A DNA stretch of 64,000 bases from Anaerolineales bacterium (GTDB lineage: Bacteria > Chloroflexota > Anaerolineae > Anaerolineales > Villigracilaceae): NCBI GenBank assembly GCA_020634895.1, contig JACKAV010000001.1, positions 310,001 through 374,000 on the forward strand. Direction: 5' to 3'. Shown piece after piece: positions 6,642 through 12,965 of the stretch. Within the stretch, counting starts at the first letter, position 1, and the number at the start of each line of letters is the position of its first letter. A program made the position numbers and the translations under genes. The notes below the pieces were generated by a model, which saw only the letters and a program-made list of their open reading frames with translations, had not been told where the DNA came from and made no database searches.

Positions 6642-7535
6642 ATGAACATTCTAGTGCTGGAGAACGACCCAAAAGAACTCGCCGTTATTCAACAAGCTCT
6701 AAGCGGACAGTCGAACCAGATCACTCCGGTTGGTTCAAGCGCGCAGGTGTTGCAGGCACTTCAGGGCGGCAATGTGCGTTTTGTGATCGCCGATTCAGAT
6801 AACACCGATCTGCTTCAATCACAATTGATCCCGCGTATTCGCGAACTGCAAACTGCCGAACCGGTCTATGTTTTGGTTGTCACTTCAAAAGATGGGGTTG
6901 TGACAGGTATGGACGATGTACTTCACCGTCCGTATATCGCTGCCGACCTGAAGAACCGGATCGATATCGCCGAACGAATCATGGTGCTGACCTCGCGGCT
7001 GGCGAAAGCTCGCGCGCAGATGGAAAGCCAGGCGGCGTTCGACTCTTTAACCGGATTCATGAACCGTACCGGTTTTCTGCGTCAGGCGGCGGGAGAGTTG
7101 GAGCGGTCGCGTCGGGCTTCACTTTCGCTGAGTCTCATCGCGCTGGATATCGATAATTTCAAGATCATCAACGACAAATTCGGCATGAAACTGGGGGACG
7201 ACGTGCTGGAGGTCGTTGCAAAAGCCATCCGTGAAAAAAGCCGTCCGTATGACTGCATTGGGCGTTGGTCGGGTGATGAGTTCGTTCTGGCGCTGCCGGG
7301 CGTCATCGGCGCGGACGCGGAAAAGGTCGCGGGGAGAATCATTGCCGGAGTACGCGGCACCCGCATCGAGGTCCCGGACGAGCCGCCGTTGAACGTCAAG
7401 ATGAGCGCGGGAATCGCATCCATCCTGCGGATCACATCCACAACGGAAGTTGAGCCGATCATCCAGAGCGCGCTTCAGGCGGTGGCACGTGCCAAGGAAG
7501 ACGGGGGCAATCAGGTCTTTTTGGTCTACCTATAA
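6642..7535 (+). CDS. Diguanylate cyclase with N-terminal receiver-like domain
   Basis: 297 residues from ATG 6642; an ATG at 6624 is in frame but falls within the -10 box. Residues 1-115 form a receiver-like domain (MNILVLENDP; Asp51 or Asp53 in VIADSDNTD as possible phosphoacceptor, somewhat degenerate). Residues 130-297 form a GGDEF domain: FDSLTGFMNRTGF, LDIDNFKIINDKFG, the active-site motif SGDEF (210-214), and an inhibitory c-di-GMP site RPYD (201-204) placed five residues before it. It should make c-di-GMP from two GTP with product inhibition. The 3' end overlaps the convergent azlD gene by 6 bp. c-di-GMP often controls exopolysaccharide production, but a link to the nearby locus is inference. 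Confidence 0.9.
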   Translation: MNILVLENDPKELAVIQQALSGQSNQITPVGSSAQVLQALQGGNVRFVIADSDNTDLLQSQLIPRIRELQTAEPVYVLVVTSKDGVVTGMDDVLHRPYIAADLKNRIDIAERIMVLTSRLAKARAQMESQAAFDSLTGFMNRTGFLRQAAGELERSRRASLSLSLIALDIDNFKIINDKFGMKLGDDVLEVVAKAIREKSRPYDCIGRWSGDEFVLALPGVIGADAEKVAGRIIAGVRGTRIEVPDEPPLNVKMSAGIASILRITSTTEVEPIIQSALQAVARAKEDGGNQVFLVYL

Positions 7536-7844
7536 AATCCACTGGATCAAAAATAACGCAGCCATCCCGATGAGGATGGTCAAAAGTGTGCTGCGTGAAT
7601 ACCACGCCGTAACGATGGCGACAATGCCTGCCAGCAGGCGTGTATTATCGAGCGTGATATCGAACGAGCCGTTGCGGATAAGCAATTCGGGGAAAATGAT
7701 GGCGGATAGCACCGCGGGCGGAACGTAGTGCAGCGCCCTGCGCATCGTCTCCGGGACCTCGAACCTGCCGAATAAAAAGATGAACGAGAATCTCATCCCG
7801 AACGTGATCAACCCGCCAAGGACCATAACCAACCAGATATTCAT
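7530..7844 (-). CDS. azlD: Branched-chain amino acid export subunit, AzlD family
   Basis: 104 residues with four hydrophobic segments; the pattern GGLITFGMRFSFIFLFGRFEVPETMRRAL then YVPPAVLSAIIFP is typical of AzlD. The ATG overlaps the end of azlC by 4 bp (ATGA type). Together they form a two-component exporter of the AzlCD (LIV-E/YgaZH) type in the cytoplasmic membrane. Confidence 0.9.
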   Translation of the reverse strand: MNIWLVMVLGGLITFGMRFSFIFLFGRFEVPETMRRALHYVPPAVLSAIIFPELLIRNGSFDITLDNTRLLAGIVAIVTAWYSRSTLLTILIGMAALFLIQWIL

Positions 7845-8542
7845 TGCGCCGCCTTTGTGGATTTACTACCTTCCAGCATAGTGCCGACGACAATGCCGAC
7901 CAAAGCCGCCAAAATTAGACCGAGTTTGAAGGGAAGGCTATAGGCGAGCAAAGCAGTGATGCCTGCGCTCAAAGCGGCGGCAACCATCGGCTGCTTTTTG
8001 AGAACGGGAACGAGCATGGCAATGAACGTCAGCGGGAGGGCGAAATCCAAAGACCAACTTTCGGGGATGGCTGCGCCGAGGAAAATTCCAATTGCGGTGC
8101 TGATCTGCCAGGTTGTCCATAATGAGATGCCTGCCCCGAATAGGAACCAATGTTTATATTCTGAAGACCCTTCTTTTTCGTAATATAAGACAGATGGGGC
8201 ATAGGCTTCGTCGGTCAGCAAATAAGAGAGCAAAACTTTCCAGCGCAGGGAAAGGTCCTTTAAGTGCGGCGCGAGCGACGCGCTATATAACACGTGACGC
8301 AAGTTAACGACCGCAATCGTCAGAATGATGACCAGCCCCGGAGTTATATCCTTGACCAACTGCGCCGTAACGAATTGTGCCGACCCCGCAAAAACAATGG
8401 ATGACATCATTTGTGCCGCCGCGTTGGATAACCCCGCGTTCAATGCCAGAGCGCCATAGATCATTCCAAACGGAAAAACGCCAAGCAGCAGTGGTATCTC
8501 TGAACGGATGCCCTCGATGAAATTATTTCTTCTCTCGTTCAT
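7841..8542 (-). CDS. azlC: Branched-chain amino acid exporter large subunit, AzlC family
   Basis: 233 residues from ATG 8542, preferred because AGGAGA lies 7 nt upstream; the open frame continues 11 codons further through a hairpin. Signature: EGIRSEIPLLLGVFPFGMIYGALA and SSIVFAGSAQFVTAQL, then NLRHVLYSASLAPHL and LTDEAYA. Several membrane segments. Paired with azlD. A second, diverged azlCD pair lies at 52749-53767. Confidence 0.92.
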   Translation of the reverse strand: MNERRNNFIEGIRSEIPLLLGVFPFGMIYGALALNAGLSNAAAQMMSSIVFAGSAQFVTAQLVKDITPGLVIILTIAVVNLRHVLYSASLAPHLKDLSLRWKVLLSYLLTDEAYAPSVLYYEKEGSSEYKHWFLFGAGISLWTTWQISTAIGIFLGAAIPESWSLDFALPLTFIAMLVPVLKKQPMVAAALSAGITALLAYSLPFKLGLILAALVGIVVGTMLEGSKSTKAAQ

Positions 8543-8557
8543 TTCTCTTCTCCTGTA

Positions 8558-8589
8558 AGAAGCAGTTCCCCGCATGGGGAACTGCTTCT
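8558..8589 (-). promoter_or_regulatory. Perfect 14-bp-stem hairpin in azlC leader
   Basis: AGAAGCAGTTCCCC, loop GCAT, then the exact complement GGGGAACTGCTTCT. It ends four bases before the AGGAGA ribosome binding site of azlC. No T-run follows, so a terminator for upstream transcription is unlikely. The 3' arm (CTTCT) could alternatively pair with AGAAG in the ribosome binding site region, which would suit translational control; that is inference. Confidence 0.55.
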
Positions 8590-8672
8590 AATTTCCTTCC
8601 TTATGAATTCTCCGCGACACTCGTTGACAGCCCCTGGATTCATAATTGCTGGATTTTATCACCGGGACAAAA

Positions 8673-8700
8673 AAAGCCGCCTCCATTTGGAGGCGGCTTT
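8673..8700 (-). terminator. Intrinsic terminator of tpx
   Basis: AAAGCCGCCTCC-ATTT-GGAGGCGGCTTT, followed on the minus strand by a run of T. It lies 49 bp past the tpx stop. The symmetry makes it potentially bidirectional. Confidence 0.9.
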
Positions 8701-8748
8701 CGCTTCATTCTGGGACCTGGGCTTGCGTCCTGCAGCCCAAGCCTTTTG

Positions 8749-9273
8749 CTAACCGAGGGCTTTCTTCGCCTCCGCGATCACCTCATCGTAATCCGGTTCC
8801 TGACCCAACGCCGGTAAATAGTTGACATAGGTCAGTTTGCCGTCACGCCCTACGATAAAGACCGAACGGCGGAGGTAGCGGCGTTCCTTGATCAACACTC
8901 CGTACTTGATGCCGAAATCCGCTTCCACCACATCCGAGACGACCTTGACCCGCTCCACACCGGCGGCTCCGCACCAGCGCTGCTGCGCCATCGGGAAGTC
9001 TGTGCTAATGGTGTAAATGACAATGTCCTCGCCCAGCTTCGAGGCTTCCTCGTTGAAGCGGCGGGTTTCACGGTCGCAAACATCTGTATCCAGCGAAGGG
9101 ACAGCCGTCAGAATGATGACCTTCCCCTTGTCGTCCTGAAGCGGGTTGACAGAAGCCCAGCCGGAGGCAACACTGGTAAATTCCGGCGCCATCTGTCCGA
9201 CGCTCACTTCATCACCATACAAGGTGACAAATTGATCTTTTATCTTAAAAACATCGTTGCGTACTGTAGTCAT
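8749..9273 (-). CDS. tpx: Thiol peroxidase (Tpx, atypical 2-Cys peroxiredoxin)
   Basis: 174 residues from ATG 9273 (GGGAGA about 9 nt upstream); a longer open frame to 9330 has no support. It reduces hydroperoxides using thioredoxin in the cytoplasm. Peroxidatic Cys66 sits in VPSLDTDVCDRETRRFN and resolving Cys101 in QRWCGAAG, the spacing of Tpx. C-terminal VFIVGRDGKLTYVNYLP is also typical. Divergent from the rhamnose operon and ended by a strong terminator. Confidence 0.95.
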   Translation of the reverse strand: MTTVRNDVFKIKDQFVTLYGDEVSVGQMAPEFTSVASGWASVNPLQDDKGKVIILTAVPSLDTDVCDRETRRFNEEASKLGEDIVIYTISTDFPMAQQRWCGAAGVERVKVVSDVVEADFGIKYGVLIKERRYLRRSVFIVGRDGKLTYVNYLPALGQEPDYDEVIAEAKKALG

Positions 9274-9339
9274 TAGAATTATCTCCCATAGAGTTTTTTC
9301 AAGTTTATCAGACAACTCCATTCTTTCCACTCTTACGGA

Positions 9340-9345
9340 TATAAT
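9340..9345 (+). promoter_or_regulatory. Putative -10 box (TATAAT) for the rfb operon
   Basis: Perfect TATAAT 44 nt before the rfbC ATG in the tpx/rfbC divergent region; no convincing -35 hexamer at the right spacing. Confidence 0.4.
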
Positions 9346-9389
9346 GAGCCGTTGTATGCAATTACATTCATGGAGAATTTGTCAGTCAA

Positions 9390-9938
9390 ATGGAATTTGT
9401 CCCCACAAAAATACCGGATGTCATTCAGATCAAGCCCAAAGTTTTTGAAGATTCGCGCGGTTTCTTTATGGAAACCTATCGCGGAGATCGCTTTGCCGAG
9501 GGAGGAATTGCCCAAAATTTTATCCAGGAGAACCACTCCCGTTCGCAAAAAGGCGTTCTGCGGGGATTGCATTATCAAATCCGCAATACGCAAGGCAAGC
9601 TGGTGCGTGTTGTGTTAGGTGAGATTTTTGATGTAGTTGTAGATATTCGCCGTAGTTCGCCTACGTTTGGAATGTGGGTGGGCGAAGTCCTTTCATCCGA
9701 GAATCATTATCAATTATGGGTGCCTGAAGGGTTTGCGCATGGTTTCTACGTGATGAGCGAGGCGGCGGAAGTTGTTTATAAAGTTACAGATTATTATGCT
9801 CCTGAGTGGGAACGCAGCATTTTGTGGGACGATCCCGAAATAGGAATTGAATGGCCTCTTGACGGTGATGCTGCTCCCATTCTGTCTCAAAAAGATTTAA
9901 TGGGAAAGCCTCTGGCTGAAGCCGAACTTTTTGAATGA
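9390..9938 (+). CDS. rfbC: dTDP-4-dehydrorhamnose 3,5-epimerase
   Basis: 182 residues, a normal length for RmlC. It epimerises C3 and C5 of dTDP-4-keto-6-deoxyglucose, the third step toward dTDP-L-rhamnose. Motifs: HSRSQKGVLRGLHYQ with the catalytic His, DVVVDIRRSSPTFG, WVPEGFAHGFYVMSE, and YKVTDYYAPEWER. First gene of the rfbC-rfbB-rfbA-rfbD operon; 18 bp to rfbB. Confidence 0.97.
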   Translation: MEFVPTKIPDVIQIKPKVFEDSRGFFMETYRGDRFAEGGIAQNFIQENHSRSQKGVLRGLHYQIRNTQGKLVRVVLGEIFDVVVDIRRSSPTFGMWVGEVLSSENHYQLWVPEGFAHGFYVMSEAAEVVYKVTDYYAPEWERSILWDDPEIGIEWPLDGDAAPILSQKDLMGKPLAEAELFE

Positions 9939-9956
9939 TAGGAAAAGTAAATTAAT

Positions 9957-11030
9957 ATGAAGAATGTGCTTGTAACAGGCGGGGCGGGCTTTATCGGCTC
10001 TAATTTTATTCGTTATCTTTTGCGAAGCGAAAAGGACATCAAAGTTGTCAATTTCGATGCGCTGACCTATGCCGGGAATCTTGAAAGCTTGAGCGATATT
10101 GCAGAGGACCCGCGTTATCTTTTTGCGCAGGGAAATATCTGTGATGAAGCGCAGGTCAATGAAGCCTTGCACGAACACCAGATCGATACCATCGTCCATT
10201 TTGCGGCTGAGACTCATGTGGACCGTTCCATTTTAGGTCCGCGCCAATTTGTTGAGACGAATGTCCTGGGGACATTTACCATGTTGGAGGCTGCCCGAAC
10301 GTACTGGCTCAAGGAGAAGGGACAACCTGTTGAGGATGTGCGCTTTCATCATGTTTCCACAGATGAGGTTTTTGGCTCATTGAAACCGGGCGAACTTGCG
10401 TGGACGGAAGAAACGCCCTACGCACCCAACTCACCCTACGCAGCCTCGAAGGCATCCAGCGACCACCTTGTCCGTTCGTATGGGCATACTTTTGGGTTGC
10501 CTTTTACCATTACCAATTGTTCGAATAATTATGGTCCTTATCAATTCCCTGAAAAACTGATTCCCGTCATCATACTAAATGCGCTTGAGGGAAAGCCATT
10601 GCCTGTTTATGGCGACGGGCAGCAGGTCCGCGATTGGCTGCATGTCGAAGACCATTGTGAAGCGATCCACCTTGTTCTTTCGAAGGGAAAGTCCGGTTCC
10701 ACCTATAATATTGGCGGCGAAAACCAGCCTGCCAATCTAACGATCGTGGAGACCATCTGCGATATTCTCGATGAGATCCAGCCGAAATCTGAACATTCGC
10801 CGCATCGTAACCTGATCAAGTTCGTTACCGATAGACCCGGACATGACCGCCGCTATGATATGGATACGCATAAGATCAGCGCAGAATTGGGATGGCACCC
10901 GCGTCACACTCTTAAGGAAGGGTTGCTTGACACTGTTCAGTGGTATTTATCTCATCCAGACTGGGTATCCTCCATCCGCCAGAAACAGGAATATCAGGGC
11001 TGGATGGACGCGAATTACAAGTCACGTTAA
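9957..11030 (+). CDS. rfbB: dTDP-glucose 4,6-dehydratase
   Basis: 357 residues. Extended SDR: GGAGFIGSNFIRY for NAD, STDEVFGSL with the Thr-Asp-Glu triad, YAASKASSDH with catalytic Tyr and Lys, NCSNNYGPYQFPEKLIP typical of RmlB, and DWLHVEDHCEAI. It converts dTDP-glucose to dTDP-4-keto-6-deoxyglucose. Second gene of the rhamnose operon, 15 bp before rfbA. Confidence 0.97.
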   Translation: MKNVLVTGGAGFIGSNFIRYLLRSEKDIKVVNFDALTYAGNLESLSDIAEDPRYLFAQGNICDEAQVNEALHEHQIDTIVHFAAETHVDRSILGPRQFVETNVLGTFTMLEAARTYWLKEKGQPVEDVRFHHVSTDEVFGSLKPGELAWTEETPYAPNSPYAASKASSDHLVRSYGHTFGLPFTITNCSNNYGPYQFPEKLIPVIILNALEGKPLPVYGDGQQVRDWLHVEDHCEAIHLVLSKGKSGSTYNIGGENQPANLTIVETICDILDEIQPKSEHSPHRNLIKFVTDRPGHDRRYDMDTHKISAELGWHPRHTLKEGLLDTVQWYLSHPDWVSSIRQKQEYQGWMDANYKSR

Positions 11031-11045
11031 AACGGGAGATTGTTG

Positions 11046-11918
11046 ATGAAAGGTATTATCCTGGCCGGAGGACGCGGCACACGTCTTTATCCTTTAACTC
11101 TGGCTGTCAGTAAACAGATATTGCCGGTATATGACAAGCCGATGATCTACTATCCCTTGTCCATGTTGATGCTGGCAGGGATAAAAGACATTTTGGTCAT
11201 CAGTTCACCGGAAGACCTGCCCGGTTTCAAGCGTTTGCTTGGGGATGGCGCCAGCTGGGGAATGAAATTCTCCTATGCCGAACAGGCGGAGCCGCGTGGT
11301 CTGGCGGATGCCTTTATCGTTGGCGAAGACTTCATTGCGGGTGAGCGGGTTTGTTTAATACTTGGCGACAATATTTTCTTTGGGCAGGGGCTGCCAGAAC
11401 AGCTCCACCAAGCCGCCATGTTGGAAACAGGCGCGCTCGTCTTTGCATATCCTGTCCATGACCCGGAGCGTTATGGCGTGATCGAATTCGATGAAGGCGA
11501 CAAAGCGATCAGCCTGGAGGAGAAGCCCCAGAAACCGCGTTCGAATTACGCGGTTCCCGGTCTGTATTTTTATGATGAACGTGTAGTGGAATTTGCCAAA
11601 GCACTCAAGCCTTCCCCGCGCGGCGAGATCGAGATCACTGATCTTAACCGCCTCTATCTGGATAGGGGCGAGTTGAGCGTCATTCCATTGGGGCGCGGCG
11701 TGGCCTGGCTGGATGCCGGGACGCATGAGTCGCTTCTGCAGGCTTCCAATTTTGTGCAGGCTGTGGAGGATCGGCAGGGACTTATGATCTCTTCGCCGGA
11801 AGAAATAGCCTACCGAAAAGGTTTTATCGACCGCGAACAGTTAAGATCCCTGGCGGAGGAATTGGGCAATAATGGCTACGGTAATTATCTTTTGCGGTTG
11901 TCGACGGAAAATAAATAA
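11046..11918 (+). CDS. rfbA: Glucose-1-phosphate thymidylyltransferase
   Basis: 290 residues from ATG 11046 (GGGAG 7 nt upstream; TTG codons at 11040 and 11043 are also open). It makes dTDP-glucose from dTTP and glucose-1-phosphate. N-terminal GIILAGGRGTRLYPLT and SKQILPVYDKPMIYYPLS bind nucleotide and sugar phosphate; LILGDNIFFGQGL and EEKPQKPRSNYAVPGLYFYD are typical of RmlA. Third gene of the operon. Confidence 0.96.
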   Translation: MKGIILAGGRGTRLYPLTLAVSKQILPVYDKPMIYYPLSMLMLAGIKDILVISSPEDLPGFKRLLGDGASWGMKFSYAEQAEPRGLADAFIVGEDFIAGERVCLILGDNIFFGQGLPEQLHQAAMLETGALVFAYPVHDPERYGVIEFDEGDKAISLEEKPQKPRSNYAVPGLYFYDERVVEFAKALKPSPRGEIEITDLNRLYLDRGELSVIPLGRGVAWLDAGTHESLLQASNFVQAVEDRQGLMISSPEEIAYRKGFIDREQLRSLAEELGNNGYGNYLLRLSTENK

Positions 11919-11949
11919 GGATGGGGCTCTTGGTTAAGGCGTATTTCAT

Positions 11950-12816
11950 ATGAAAATGCTTTTGATAGGCAAAACCGGCCAACTGGGTTGGGAATTGAAT
12001 AGAACCCTGCTTCCTCTTGGGGAGGTAATTGCGGTGGATTTTCCGCAAATTGATCTGGAGAAACCGGATACGTATGTTTCAATAATTCGAGAGTTAAAGC
12101 CGGATTTTATAATCAACTCTGCTGCCTATACGGCAGTTGATCTTGCTGAAACAGAACGTGAACGCGCCGGAAACATAAATACTGTTGCTTCCGGCATTTT
12201 GGCGGAGGAAGCCAATAAAACGAATTCGTTTTTGATCCATTATTCGACGGATTACGTTTTTGACGGCATGGCGGGATCCCTGTATAAGGAAGATGATAGC
12301 GTCAACCCTTTGAATATCTATGGGCTGACCAAATTGCAGGGTGAACAGGCAATTCAGGCGGCGGGTGGGGCGCACTTAATCTTCCGCACCAGTTGGGTGT
12401 ACAGCCTGCGGATGGCAGGGGGGTTTGTCAACAAGGTCCTCGAATGGTCGCGTCAGCAAACGCAATTGAAGATAGTAACCGACCAGGTGAGCAGCCCAAC
12501 CTGGGCTCGCATGCTGGCGGAAGTCACTTCACTCCTGGTCTCGCGGGGCGCTGGAGCCTTGCGTGAACACTCAGGGATTTACCACCTGGCGGGCAGCGGG
12601 CATGCCAGCCGGTACGAGTGGGCAAAGGCAATTTTGGAGCTCGACCCCAACAAAGCCGGTCAGAAGGTACAGGAATTGCTGCCAGCGTATACTGCCGACT
12701 TCCCGACCCCGGCAGCGCGACCCCTTTTTTCGGCTTTGGATTGCTCGCGCTTCGAAAGGACCTTTGGTTTGCACCTGCCCGATTGGGAAAAAAGCCTGCA
12801 ATTAGCGCTGCGGTAA
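11950..12816 (+). CDS. rfbD: dTDP-4-dehydrorhamnose reductase
   Basis: 288 residues. It reduces dTDP-4-keto-L-rhamnose to dTDP-L-rhamnose with NAD(P)H. SDR motifs: GKTGQLGWEL, STDYVFDG, YGLTKLQGEQ, RTSWVYS, VTDQVSSPTWA. With the three genes before it, the window encodes the full dTDP-L-rhamnose pathway, so the surface glycan probably contains rhamnose. 31 bp after rfbA; last gene of the operon. Confidence 0.95.
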   Translation: MKMLLIGKTGQLGWELNRTLLPLGEVIAVDFPQIDLEKPDTYVSIIRELKPDFIINSAAYTAVDLAETERERAGNINTVASGILAEEANKTNSFLIHYSTDYVFDGMAGSLYKEDDSVNPLNIYGLTKLQGEQAIQAAGGAHLIFRTSWVYSLRMAGGFVNKVLEWSRQQTQLKIVTDQVSSPTWARMLAEVTSLLVSRGAGALREHSGIYHLAGSGHASRYEWAKAILELDPNKAGQKVQELLPAYTADFPTPAARPLFSALDCSRFERTFGLHLPDWEKSLQLALR

Positions 12817-12902
12817 AAAAAACTAATAAGAATGCAAGGTCGAAATGGGATTCCAAACATTGTCTTTACAAAACAGAAAATCTGAAATTATCGCGGTTGT
12901 TA

Positions 12903-12908
12903 TATAAT
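12903..12908 (+). promoter_or_regulatory. Putative -10 box (TATAAT) for the secreted repeat protein
   Basis: TATAAT in an AT-rich 149-bp gap, 57 nt before the ATG at 12966. The -35 is weak. A second -10-like TAAAAT is nearer the gene. AGGAAAGG precedes the start codon. Confidence 0.35.
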
Positions 12909-12965
12909 AAAATTCAAATGTTCAAAATATCTGTGTAAAATGTGTAAAAGAGGAAAGGCTCGAGT

